The notes below the pieces were generated by a model. It did not search any database. It was not told the origin of the DNA and was given only the letters and a program-made list of their open reading frames with translations. A program made the translations under genes and the position numbers. A stretch of 64,000 nt of DNA from Streptomyces sp. 1222.5 (GTDB lineage: Bacteria; Actinomycetota; Actinomycetes; Streptomycetales; Streptomycetaceae): positions 7,500,001 through 7,564,000 of the forward strand of contig NZ_FNSZ01000001.1 of NCBI RefSeq assembly GCF_900105245.1. Direction: 5' to 3'. Each line of letters starts with the position of its first letter. Positions within the stretch are counted from its first letter, which is position 1. This document shows positions 49,586 to 57,900 of this stretch, one piece after another.

Positions 49586-51883
49586 TCAGGTGGACACCTG
49601 GAAGGGCGCCACGCCCCGGTACCCGAACCGGCCGTCGACGACCTGCCACAGGTGGACGCCGGTGCCGTCGACGACGAGCGCTCCCGTCTTCGCGTCGAAC
49701 GCCAGGTTCCGGCTGATCCCCCGGTACTTGGCCGAGCGCAGGGCCGTCGTCAGGTTCCCCCGGGTGCGGTGCCGCGCGGACAGCGAGCGCAGGCTCCCGA
49801 GGACGAGCTGCGCCACGTCGTACGCCTCGACCGCGTACCGTTCCGGCTCCGCGTCGAACCGCCCGCGGTACGCGGCCGCGAACGCCTTCGCGCCCGGCGC
49901 CACGGCGGCGTCCATGACGGGCGCGACGATCGTCCAGCCCTCGGCCGCGTCCCCGGCGGCGGCGAGGAACCGGTCGTCGAGCAGCCCCTGAGCGGCGGCC
50001 CGCGCGCCCGGGAAGTCACGGCGGCTCAGTTCCCGGGCCAGCAGCGCGGCCCGCTCGTGGTACCCGGCGAAGACGACGGAGTCGGCGCCCCCTTCCAGCA
50101 GGGCGTCCAGGGTCGGTGCGAAGTCGGTCCGCAGCACGCTGACCACCTTCGGCACGACGGGCCGCCGGTTGTTCCGCAGGATCTTGCCCAGGGTGCTGGC
50201 GATCTCCCAGCCGTAGGTGTCCGCCGCCCGGTCGTCGACGATCCCGACGGTGCGCGACTTGGCGGTGCCCCGCAGATACGCGTCGAGGTAGAACGGCAGG
50301 ACGGTGTCGGTCACCCGGGCGTGCAGGAAGGAGCGGCTGCCCGTCACCGTCAGCACGGTGGCGCCCGGAGAGACCGCGATGAGGGGCAGCGACGCGGCGT
50401 CGTACGTGGCGAGCGACGCCAGTGCGGTGGCGTCCGTGGTGGGTCCGACCACCGCGAGGACGGCCGGGTCGGCGACCAGCCGCTTGGCCGCGGCCGCTGA
50501 CCGAGTCCGGTCGCCGCCGTCGTCCACGGTCTTCACGGCGAGCGTGAAGGGCTTGTCCCTACGGGAGTTGAACTCCTCGACCGCCAGCCGGAGCCCGCGC
50601 TCCTGAGCCCGGCCGACCGCCTCCTGGTCCCCGCTGAGGTCCGCGTGCAGGCCGATGGTGTGCACGTGCCCGGTGCCCGTCCCGGCGGCACCGGCGCCCT
50701 TGCCGTCCCGGTCACCGGAGAACGCAGCCCAGGCGGCCGCACCGCCGCCGGCCGCCACCACGGCCGCGCCGCCTGCCAGGAGCAGCAACCGCCGTCTGCC
50801 GACGGCGCGGTCGGGCGGTGCCACCGCCTCCGTGTCCGCCGCGGCGGTGTCCCCGGCCACGACGTCCGCGGCCGCCGGGTCGACCTCCGTGTCGTCGACT
50901 CCGGGCAGCGCGATGCCGAGGGCGGCCCGTTCGGCGATCAGCCGCACCAGCGACTCGGGCAACCAGGCGCCGTCGGCCGGTACGTCGCCCGCGGTCACGG
51001 CGCCGGACGCGCCTGTCCCCTCCTGACTCGCGGGAGGCCCCGCGCGCAGGGCCTCCCGCGGGTCGGCAGGCGCGTCCGGCGCGGGAGCCGTGAGCGTGTC
51101 CCACAGCGCCGCAGCCGTGGGCCGCAGCCGCGGCTCCTTCTCCAGGCAGCCGCTCACCACCCCGGCGAGTTCCCGGGGCACCCCTTCCAGATCCGCCGCG
51201 TCGTGCACCGTGCGGTACAGCAGCGCGTCCAGCGAGCCGGTGCCGAACGGCGGACGCCCGGTCGCCGCGTGGGCGAGCACACAGCCCAGCGCGAAGACGT
51301 CCGCGGCCGGCCCCGGCTCCTCGCCGCCCCCGGCCTGTTCCGGTGCCATGAAGCCCGGGGTGCCCACCACCACGCCGGTCGACGTCAGCGCGGTGTCCCG
51401 CGGATCTCGGGCCACACCGAAGTCGATCAGCCGCGGCCCGTCGAGGGCGAGCAGCACGTTGCCCGGCTTGACGTCCCGGTGCACCAGACCCGCCGCGTGC
51501 AAATCCCGCAGCGCCCGGGCGAGCCGCGCCCCCAGCACGCGCAGGGTCCGTACGGGCAGGGGACCGTGCGCCGCGACGGCCTCGCCCAGCGAGGGCCCCG
51601 GCACGTACTCGGTGGCCAGCCACGGCTGCGGAGCCTCGGGGTCCGCGTCCACGAGGGCCGCCACCCAGGGACTCGTCATCCGGCGCGCCGTCTCCGCCTC
51701 CCGCCGGAACCGCTCCCGGAATCCCGCGTCCTCGGCGAACTCGGCCTGGATCACCTTCAGCGCGACCAGCGAACCACCGGACGAGCGGGCCAGGTACACC
51801 ACACCCATGCCGCCCGCGCCGAGCCGGCCGAGCAGCCGGTGGCCCGCCAGCCGGGACGGGTCGGACGTACGCAGCGGCTCCAT
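49586..51883 (-). CDS. Receptor-type Ser/Thr kinase with extracytoplasmic periplasmic-binding-protein domain (proximal copy)
   Basis: A 765-residue paralogue of the next gene, with the same order of parts. The kinase domain has LGRLGAGGMGVVY, LKVIQAEF, HRDVKPGNVLL and IDFGVAR. A membrane helix (about 365-385) and a leucine-binding-like domain follow (GLHADLSGDQEAVGRAQERGLRLAVEEFNSR; VVGPTTDATALAS; YAVEAYDVAQLVLGSL). The ligand-binding half differs more than the kinase half, so the pair may sense different molecules. The ATG overlaps the TGA of the lipoprotein gene by one base, giving coupling. A longer in-frame extension to 52825 lies in the lipoprotein gene and is rejected. Confidence 0.88.
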   Translation of the reverse strand: MEPLRTSDPSRLAGHRLLGRLGAGGMGVVYLARSSGGSLVALKVIQAEFAEDAGFRERFRREAETARRMTSPWVAALVDADPEAPQPWLATEYVPGPSLGEAVAAHGPLPVRTLRVLGARLARALRDLHAAGLVHRDVKPGNVLLALDGPRLIDFGVARDPRDTALTSTGVVVGTPGFMAPEQAGGGEEPGPAADVFALGCVLAHAATGRPPFGTGSLDALLYRTVHDAADLEGVPRELAGVVSGCLEKEPRLRPTAAALWDTLTAPAPDAPADPREALRAGPPASQEGTGASGAVTAGDVPADGAWLPESLVRLIAERAALGIALPGVDDTEVDPAAADVVAGDTAAADTEAVAPPDRAVGRRRLLLLAGGAAVVAAGGGAAAWAAFSGDRDGKGAGAAGTGTGHVHTIGLHADLSGDQEAVGRAQERGLRLAVEEFNSRRDKPFTLAVKTVDDGGDRTRSAAAAKRLVADPAVLAVVGPTTDATALASLATYDAASLPLIAVSPGATVLTVTGSRSFLHARVTDTVLPFYLDAYLRGTAKSRTVGIVDDRAADTYGWEIASTLGKILRNNRRPVVPKVVSVLRTDFAPTLDALLEGGADSVVFAGYHERAALLARELSRRDFPGARAAAQGLLDDRFLAAAGDAAEGWTIVAPVMDAAVAPGAKAFAAAYRGRFDAEPERYAVEAYDVAQLVLGSLRSLSARHRTRGNLTTALRSAKYRGISRNLAFDAKTGALVVDGTGVHLWQVVDGRFGYRGVAPFQVST

Positions 51884-52713
51884 CACTTGCCTCCCAGCTG
51901 CTGCTTGGCGCGTGCCAGCATCCGGCCCAGGGTGTCGGCGCCCAGGGCCTGGAGCTCCTGCTCGCTGTGCCCCTTCCCGCCCGTCACCGAGACGGCCGCG
52001 ACGATCGTGCCCAGCCGGGCGACCATCCACCGGTACGACTGCGCCTTGCCGCCCTTCTCGACGTACGTGCCGGCCTCCAGCACGGAGTCGTCGGCGTAGT
52101 CCTGCTCGCGGGCGCCGAAGGGGGTGCCGAGGGAGTTCAGGCCCGTGATCCGCTCGCCGTCCCGCGGCTGCTGCTCCGGGCAGCGCAGCACCTCCTCCAG
52201 GGTGGTGCTGAGCTGTTCGTCGGCGCCGAGAGCGGAGGAGTGCGCGGTGGCCGCCGCCGTCACCTTGACGGCACCGCGGCCCTTGCGGGCGGGCAGCACG
52301 CTGTACCGGGACAGACTGGTCAGCACCCCCTCGGGCGTCTTCCGCCGGGTCCAGCGGCAGTCGCCGTCCAGCACGGCCCAGGTGCCCGGGGTGCTCTCGG
52401 CCGGGTCCTGTGCGACGAACCCCCGGCCCCAGTCGTCCGCTGCGAACACGACCGAGTCCAGCAGCCTCCGCCCCTCCCCGGCCGTCCTGGGGACGAGGGC
52501 GGTGTCGGGCGTGAAGGCGGCCGTGGCGCTCGGGCCGCCCGACGGGGTCGCGTCCCCGGTGACCGCGGCCTCCCGGGGGACGGCGTGCGCGGATGCCCCG
52601 GCCCGTCCGGCCGGCCCGCCGTCGGCCCCCGCTGCCGTACACCCGGCCAGCAGACCCCCCGCCACCAGCAGTGGCATCCAACTTCCCCGCGCACTCCGGG
52701 CGTTGCCGCTCAC
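51883..52713 (-). CDS. Secreted lipoprotein of the kinase operon
   Basis: A 276-residue lipoprotein. The signal peptide ends in the lipobox LLAGC (about residue 25), giving a lipid-anchored protein after cleavage. The mature part (about 55-276) has no family I recognise; it contains FVAQDPAESTPGTWAVLDGDCRWTRRKTPEGVLTSLSRYSVLPAR, and two Cys (about 118 and 181) could form a disulfide. GTG 52713 has AGGGGA in front. It is the first gene of a three-gene operon with the two receptor kinases, so I infer an accessory or co-receptor role. Confidence 0.8.
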   Translation of the reverse strand: MSGNARSARGSWMPLLVAGGLLAGCTAAGADGGPAGRAGASAHAVPREAAVTGDATPSGGPSATAAFTPDTALVPRTAGEGRRLLDSVVFAADDWGRGFVAQDPAESTPGTWAVLDGDCRWTRRKTPEGVLTSLSRYSVLPARKGRGAVKVTAAATAHSSALGADEQLSTTLEEVLRCPEQQPRDGERITGLNSLGTPFGAREQDYADDSVLEAGTYVEKGGKAQSYRWMVARLGTIVAAVSVTGGKGHSEQELQALGADTLGRMLARAKQQLGGK

Positions 52714-52841
52714 ACAGTCCCCTCTGAACCGCTCCGAATCCGTCCGACCGACCGAACGTAGACGCCGGCGGGGGAGCCGGCCTCCGGGGAAACACGTATC
52801 CGCCTACGTGTTCCGCGTGGCGCACCGGGCGGGGGCGGCGC

Positions 52842-55757
52842 TCAGGATCCGGTTCCCAGCCCGACGCGGGTCATGAGCCCGGCCAGGGCCGCACGCGACG
52901 GCACCGACGCCTTGCGGTAGATCGAGGACAGATGGGTCTCGACGGTGCGGCGGCTGAGGTGGAGCCGCGCGGCGATGTCCTGGTTGGCGAGCCCTTCCGC
53001 CACCAGCCGGGCCACCTCCAGCTCACGGGCCGTCAGCTCCGCGAGCTGCGGGGGTACCTGGGGTGTCTCCGCCAGCACCTGGGGACGGACGAGTTCGGCG
53101 AGGTCCACCAGCAGGCGGGCGCCGCCGCCGACGGCGATCCGGTGGGCCCGGTGCCACATCGCGGCGGCGCGCGCTCCCTGCCCCGCCCGCCGCACCAGGG
53201 GCGCCGCCCGCAGCAGGGTGTACGCCTCCCACAGGGCCTGACCGCAGGTGACGTACTCGCCTGCCGCCGCGTCGAGGAGCCGTACGGCACGGTCGGTCTC
53301 CCCGTGGTGCTCCGCCAGACCGGCCTCGGCGCGCAGGGCGGCCGCGCGCTGCCCGTCGAGGCCCAGCCGTTCGGCCTCGTCCGCCGCCTGGGCGACCCGG
53401 CGGGCGGCCTCCGCCACATCGCCGGCGGCGAGGGCCGCGGCCGCGAGGGTGTCGAGCTGGCCGGGACGGATCGACGGTTGCAGCGAGGGCAGTTCCGGAC
53501 CGCCCCCGGCCCGGACGATGGCCTGCTGGGCGCCGTAGGGATCGCCGATCGCGTACGTCGCGTGCCCGAGCATGCACGAGGCCAGCGACGACCACCAGCC
53601 CTTGCCGCCGCCCGCCGCGGTGACGGCCTCCTCGCCGGTGGCCAGGGCGCTGCCGTCGCCCAGGGGACGGGCCAGCAGCAGCACCAGTGTCTTGACGGCC
53701 AGGGTGAATCCGAGCAGGCCGTCGCTGCCGGCCGCCCGGGCGATGGACTCCGCCTCCTCGGCGGCCTCCAGCGCGGACGGCAACCGGCAGGTGGTGACGT
53801 GGATGAACGCCCGGCACGTCAACAGGTGCGGCAGCACGTGCAGTTGCCCGGTTCGGCGGGCTATCCCGAGCCCCCGTGCGAGATGGCGCTCGGCGTCGCC
53901 GTACCGCTCCAGCAGGGTCTCCGCCCAGGCGAGCCACACCAGCGCGTCGCACGGATCGGTGAGACCGGGATCGGTCAGCGCGTCCGTGAGCGATGCGGCA
54001 TCGTCGGCGAACCGGGCCGCCGTCCCCGTCTCGCCCTCGTACGCCTCGCCCAGCGCGGCAAGGGCCAGTGCCGCCGCCTCGCCGGCGGGATCGTCGTCGG
54101 CGCGGGCGAGCGCGAGGGCGTGCGCGACGTCCGCGCGTGCCTGCGGATAGGACGCGGTCAGCAGGGCGGACATGCCGAGGGCCAGCCGCAGCGACACCGC
54201 CTGGGCGGGGGACGGCCCCGGATCGCGGGACAGCTCCCGCCGCAGCAGTGCGCCGGCCTCGGGGGAGTGGCCGAGGTACCGCTCCATCACGGCGCACTGG
54301 GCGACGGCCCGGGTGCGCAGTTCGGGATGGTCCTTGCCGGACGTCTCGATCAGCGTGTGCAGCAGGTCCCGGCTCTCCCGGAGGTTCCCGCCGACGCCGA
54401 GCGCACGGGCGCGCGCCAGGACCAGCTCGCCGCGCCGGGCGAAGCGGTCGGGGGTGTCCGGCATGTGGGTCAGGACGACGCCCAGCAGATGGGCGGCGGT
54501 GGCGGGGGCGGTCGGCGCGAACCGTGCGGCGGCCTCGACGAGCACCTCGGCGGCCCGGGGGTCCCAGCCGGTCAGCGACGCCTCGACGTGGCGCGCCCGT
54601 TCGGTGGCGGGAGCGCCGCGCCGGGCCAGTTCCCGGGCGGCGCGGCGGTGGAGTTCGGCACGCAGCGCGGGTGCGGTCCGCTCGTGGACCAGGGCGCGGA
54701 CCAGGGGATGGCGCAGGGCCCATCCGCCGCCCGGTCCGGCACGGAGCACGTCCAGCACCGCCAGGGCAGCGGTCTCGCCCTCCAGGTCCCCCGGGGAGAG
54801 CCCGGTCACCGAGCTCAGCAGGTCGGGTGTGGCGTGGTCGCCGAGTGCCGCCGCCGCCTCGACGACCCGGAGCTGCGGCTCGCTGAGCGTGGCCAGTTCC
54901 TCCAGCAGCAGCGCCGCGAGGCCGCCGGGCAGGCCGGCCGGGTCCAGGGCGGCGCGGTCCGGCCCTGCCGGGTACGGGTCGGCGGGGTGGGTGCCGGGGG
55001 TGAGGCCGCGCGGTGACGTCCCGGTGCGGTGCGCGTGCACCAGGGCGAAGAGATAGAGCGGGTTCCCCTCGCTCGCGGCGTGCAACTGCCTGGCCCGGTC
55101 CTCCGGGACGTCCGGCCCGAGCGCCTCGGCGGACTCCCGCTCGGAGAACGGCTCCAGGGCCAGGTGGAGCACGGTTCCGCTGTCGGCGGCGCGCGTCAGG
55201 GCCGCGGTCAGCGCCGTCGGTGTCTGCCGCTCCCGCCGGGCCACCACCAGCAGGACCTTTCCGCGGGCGGGGTGCCGGACGAGGTGGTCCACGAGCTCGC
55301 GGGACGCGGGATCCGCCCAGTGCAGATCGTCCAGGGCCAGCACCAGGCCGGGTCCGCCCAGGTCCGTCAGGAGTTCGGCGATCCTCCGGTGCAGCCCGAA
55401 CCGCGCGGCGGCCCCGGCGGCGGACGGATCGCCCGGCGCGTGCCGGCCTCCGCCGTGCAGCAGCGAGCGCGCCCCGGCGAGGGCCGGTCCGGCGGCCGGG
55501 GTGCCGGGCCCGGTGTCGGCGAAGGCATCGCTGAACAGCTGGAAGGGGACGTGCTGTTCGTACTGCGTGGCCCGGCCGCGCAGTACGGTGAGCCCGGTCC
55601 GGCGGGCCCGCGCGCACACCTCGTCCAGCAACCTGCTCTTCCCGATGCCGGGTTCACCGACGACGTCGACGACCCGGGGCAGTTCGGGCCGCCCGGGCTC
55701 CGCGAGGAGGGCGTCCAGCCGCGCGAGTTCCGCCGATCTGCCCACCAGTTCCGCCAC
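52842..55757 (-). CDS. LAL-type LuxR regulator (large ATP-binding)
   Basis: A 971-residue regulator with an AAA/NACHT-like ATPase near the N-terminus (VGRSAELARLDALL; Walker A VVGEPGIGKSRLL at about 30-40; VLALDDLHWADPAS Walker B), a long TPR-like helical region (about 370-880), and a C-terminal LuxR helix-turn-helix (LTARELEVARLVAEGLANQDIAARLHLSRRTVETHLSSIYRK). LAL proteins often activate secondary-metabolism or catabolic genes. The target is not evident. GTG 55757 has GGGGGGACGAGG upstream. It follows the lipoprotein-kinase operon promoter region by 128 bp. Confidence 0.9.
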   Translation of the reverse strand: MAELVGRSAELARLDALLAEPGRPELPRVVDVVGEPGIGKSRLLDEVCARARRTGLTVLRGRATQYEQHVPFQLFSDAFADTGPGTPAAGPALAGARSLLHGGGRHAPGDPSAAGAAARFGLHRRIAELLTDLGGPGLVLALDDLHWADPASRELVDHLVRHPARGKVLLVVARRERQTPTALTAALTRAADSGTVLHLALEPFSERESAEALGPDVPEDRARQLHAASEGNPLYLFALVHAHRTGTSPRGLTPGTHPADPYPAGPDRAALDPAGLPGGLAALLLEELATLSEPQLRVVEAAAALGDHATPDLLSSVTGLSPGDLEGETAALAVLDVLRAGPGGGWALRHPLVRALVHERTAPALRAELHRRAARELARRGAPATERARHVEASLTGWDPRAAEVLVEAAARFAPTAPATAAHLLGVVLTHMPDTPDRFARRGELVLARARALGVGGNLRESRDLLHTLIETSGKDHPELRTRAVAQCAVMERYLGHSPEAGALLRRELSRDPGPSPAQAVSLRLALGMSALLTASYPQARADVAHALALARADDDPAGEAAALALAALGEAYEGETGTAARFADDAASLTDALTDPGLTDPCDALVWLAWAETLLERYGDAERHLARGLGIARRTGQLHVLPHLLTCRAFIHVTTCRLPSALEAAEEAESIARAAGSDGLLGFTLAVKTLVLLLARPLGDGSALATGEEAVTAAGGGKGWWSSLASCMLGHATYAIGDPYGAQQAIVRAGGGPELPSLQPSIRPGQLDTLAAAALAAGDVAEAARRVAQAADEAERLGLDGQRAAALRAEAGLAEHHGETDRAVRLLDAAAGEYVTCGQALWEAYTLLRAAPLVRRAGQGARAAAMWHRAHRIAVGGGARLLVDLAELVRPQVLAETPQVPPQLAELTARELEVARLVAEGLANQDIAARLHLSRRTVETHLSSIYRKASVPSRAALAGLMTRVGLGTGS

Positions 55758-55858
55758 GCCCTCGTCCCCCCAGCCGGTGACCGACCCGCTTGCCCGCTTC
55801 GGTCTTCGTTCCCCCAGCTCACCTTATGGGGCACGGCGGTCGGCACCGTCGGGAACCG

Positions 55859-55898
55859 GACGGCCCGGCAGCACCTGGGGAGGAGCCGCCGGGCCGTC
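55859..55898. terminator. Hairpin between the exporter gene and the LuxR gene
   Basis: GACGGCCCGGC and GCCGGGCCGTC are perfect 11-bp arms with an 18-base loop. It follows the exporter stop (55945) on the minus strand by about 47 bp. A shorter palindrome lies on the stop codon itself (55940-55956). Confidence 0.6.
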
Positions 55899-55944
55899 GC
55901 GGTCGCCGAAGCGGTGCCGGTGCCGATTCCGGTGCGGGCGGGGC

Positions 55945-57657
55945 TCAGTGAGCCCCGGCCCCCTCGGGACGGGCGTGGCGGGGCAGGAGGAAGGCGAGCA
56001 GGAAGGTGAGGGCGAGCATGCCGTCGACGATCCACAGCACCGTCTTCATGACCGATCCGAAGCCGCTCTGGAAGGCCGACGAGGCGGTGGACTTCAGCGC
56101 GCCGGGTATCCGGGCGGCGGCCTGCGGCGAGGTCACGGCCGACCGGGTGTCCTTCTCCAGGCGCACACAGGACGCCGGGGTCGCGGCGGGGTCCTTGGCG
56201 ACGGCGCGGTCCGAGGCGCAGGTGCGCAGGTCCGCGACGAGGCGGTCCTGGGTGGCGGGCGCCACGTGCGCGGCGGCCAACTGCCCCCGCAGACCGGCCG
56301 AGTGGTGGTCCACGGCGGTCGCGATGCCGCCGCCGAGCAGGCCGAAGAAGGCGGTGCCGAGGACGGCCACGCCGAAGGCGCCGCCGAGCTGCTGCATCGC
56401 GGTCATCGTGCCCGAGGCCGAGCCCGTCTCGTGCTGCTCGACACTGGCGAGCACGATGTCGAAGAACGGCGCCATGAGCAGGCCCATCCCGATGCCGGTG
56501 AGGAGCAGGGACGGCAGGAGCTGCCAGGGCCCGACGCCCGAACCCACCATGTCGAGGGTCAGCCACAGGCCGAACACGCCGACCGCCATGACCAGCGCGC
56601 CCGCCTGGAGCACGGCCCGGCCGAAGCGGGCCACGCCCTGGGCGATCCCGAAGCCGACGATCATGCCGCCCGACCAGGGCACCATCACCAGTCCCGCCTT
56701 CAGCGGCGAGTAGCCGAGGCCGAGCTGGGTGTACAGGTTGAAGACCAGCATGAAGCCCTGCATGGTCGAGAAGAAGACGAGTCCGAGCGTCATACCGCCG
56801 CTGAAGCCGCGCTTGCGGAACAGGCTGGGGACGACCAGCGGATCCCGGCCGGCCCTGCTGCGGCGCGCCTCGTACCAGGCGAAGACGGCGAAGACGGCCA
56901 CCGACGCGGCCATCATCGCGAACGTCCACCCGGGCCAGTCGTACTCACGGCCCTGGACCAGCGGGAAGATGATGAGCAGGGCGGCCAGCGAGACCAGCAG
57001 CATGCCGGGGATGTCGAGGCGCGGACGGTGCTCGGAGCGGCCCCTCGGCAGATAACGCAGGGCACCGAGGAAGGCCGCGGCACCCAGCGGCAGGTTGATC
57101 AGGAAGATCATCCGCCAGCCCGTGCCGAAGTAGTCGGCGTCGACCAGCCAGCCGGCCAGGATGGGCCCGCACACCGCCGACAGTCCCATGACGGGGCCGA
57201 ACAGCCCGAAGGCCTTCTGCGACTCCTGCGGCGGGAACATCTCCTTGATCATGCCGAGGCCCTGAGGCAGCATCACCGCGCCGAACAGCCCCTGGACGAC
57301 GCGTGCGCCGATCAGCATCTCGGGCGACGCGGATATCGCGCACAGCAGCGAGCCCACGGTGAAGCCGGCGGCACCCACCAGGAACATCCTGCGGCGACCG
57401 TGGATGTCCCCGAGCCGGCCGCCGGTGACGAGGCCGACGGCCATCGAGAGGGTGTACGCGGCCGCCAGCCACTGGAGGGTGGAGGCGCCGCCGCCCAGGT
57501 CGGCCCGCATCGAGGGACCGGCGATGTTCGTGACCACGGCGTCGAGGAGATCCATGACCTCGGCCGCGAGGATCACGAAGAGCGCGGCCCAGCGCCACCG
57601 GTAGGGCGCCGGGGAGTCGGTGGGCGCCTCGGCGGACGCGACACCGGTGGTGGACAT
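55945..57657 (-). CDS. DHA2-family MFS multidrug exporter
   Basis: A 570-residue transporter with fourteen hydrophobic helices. LDAVVTNIAGPSMRADLG, the loop GRLGDIHGRRRMFLVG (motif A) and GPILAGWLVD (motif C) are the antiporter signatures of the EmrB/QacA group. A soluble loop of about 90 residues near 430-520 between the last helices carries two Cys (CASDRAVAKDPAATPASC). Such pumps export drugs or dyes with protons. GAGGAG is before the ATG. It is divergent from a TetR gene and the gap carries three copies of the same operator on its side, so it is very likely repressed by that TetR and induced by its ligand. Confidence 0.9.
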   Translation of the reverse strand: MSTTGVASAEAPTDSPAPYRWRWAALFVILAAEVMDLLDAVVTNIAGPSMRADLGGGASTLQWLAAAYTLSMAVGLVTGGRLGDIHGRRRMFLVGAAGFTVGSLLCAISASPEMLIGARVVQGLFGAVMLPQGLGMIKEMFPPQESQKAFGLFGPVMGLSAVCGPILAGWLVDADYFGTGWRMIFLINLPLGAAAFLGALRYLPRGRSEHRPRLDIPGMLLVSLAALLIIFPLVQGREYDWPGWTFAMMAASVAVFAVFAWYEARRSRAGRDPLVVPSLFRKRGFSGGMTLGLVFFSTMQGFMLVFNLYTQLGLGYSPLKAGLVMVPWSGGMIVGFGIAQGVARFGRAVLQAGALVMAVGVFGLWLTLDMVGSGVGPWQLLPSLLLTGIGMGLLMAPFFDIVLASVEQHETGSASGTMTAMQQLGGAFGVAVLGTAFFGLLGGGIATAVDHHSAGLRGQLAAAHVAPATQDRLVADLRTCASDRAVAKDPAATPASCVRLEKDTRSAVTSPQAAARIPGALKSTASSAFQSGFGSVMKTVLWIVDGMLALTFLLAFLLPRHARPEGAGAH

Positions 57658-57724
57658 CGGAACTCCTCGCGGAAGGGCCGCGCGCCGCGAGGGTGCGGGC
57701 GCGGGAATGGACGGAACGTGGCTC

Positions 57725-57775
57725 AGAACACTGTTCACCTTAACAGAACAGTGCTCACCCAGAGAACGCTGTTCA
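57725..57775. promoter_or_regulatory. Three tandem TetR operators in the exporter promoter
   Basis: Sites read GAACACTGTTC (57726-57736), GAACAGTGCTC (57746-57756) and GAACGCTGTTC (57764-57774), centred 20 and 18 bp apart, about two helical turns. The first is perfect; the others have one mismatch. They match the operator at 57865. Confidence 0.8.
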
Positions 57776-57776
57776 T

Positions 57777-57820
57777 CAAGATATAGCGCGCACCGTGGAA
57801 GCGAACAAGATATATCGCGT
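57777..57820. repeat. Two direct repeats of CAAGATATANCGCG
   Basis: CAAGATATAGCGCG (about 57777-57790) and CAAGATATATCGCG (about 57805-57818) lie 28 bp apart, AT-rich against a GC-rich background. On the minus strand they precede the exporter gene and could be a second regulator's site or promoter parts. Confidence 0.45.
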
Positions 57821-57864
57821 GTCGAGGGGCGGGTCGGGGTCCGGGTCGTACGCCGCTCACCGGC

Positions 57865-57881
57865 GGAGAACACTGTTCTCC
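57865..57881. promoter_or_regulatory. Perfect 17-bp TetR operator in the tetR promoter
   Basis: GGAGAACACTGTTCTCC is a perfect palindrome about the central C. It lies between the -35 zone and the -10 box TAGACT (57889-57894), so binding should block the tetR promoter. Confidence 0.85.
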
Positions 57882-57888
57882 CGGCGCC

Positions 57889-57894
57889 TAGACT
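57889..57894 (+). promoter_or_regulatory. -10 box of tetR (leaderless)
   Basis: TAGACT six bases before the ATG at 57901, no ribosome site. The promoter is only seven bases from the operator. Confidence 0.55.
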
Positions 57895-57900
57895 GAACGC

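Noticed and set aside
51884-52825. In-frame N-terminal extension of the proximal receptor kinase to 52825
   Set aside because: The extension is in another frame of the lipoprotein gene, which has a signal peptide, lipobox and ribosome site. MEPL at 51883 matches the start of the paralogous kinase.
55940-55956. GGGGCTCAGTGAGCCCC as an operator
   Set aside because: It lies across the stop codon of the exporter, far from any promoter; more likely part of the termination region, and its centre is too short for a hairpin loop without melting pairs.
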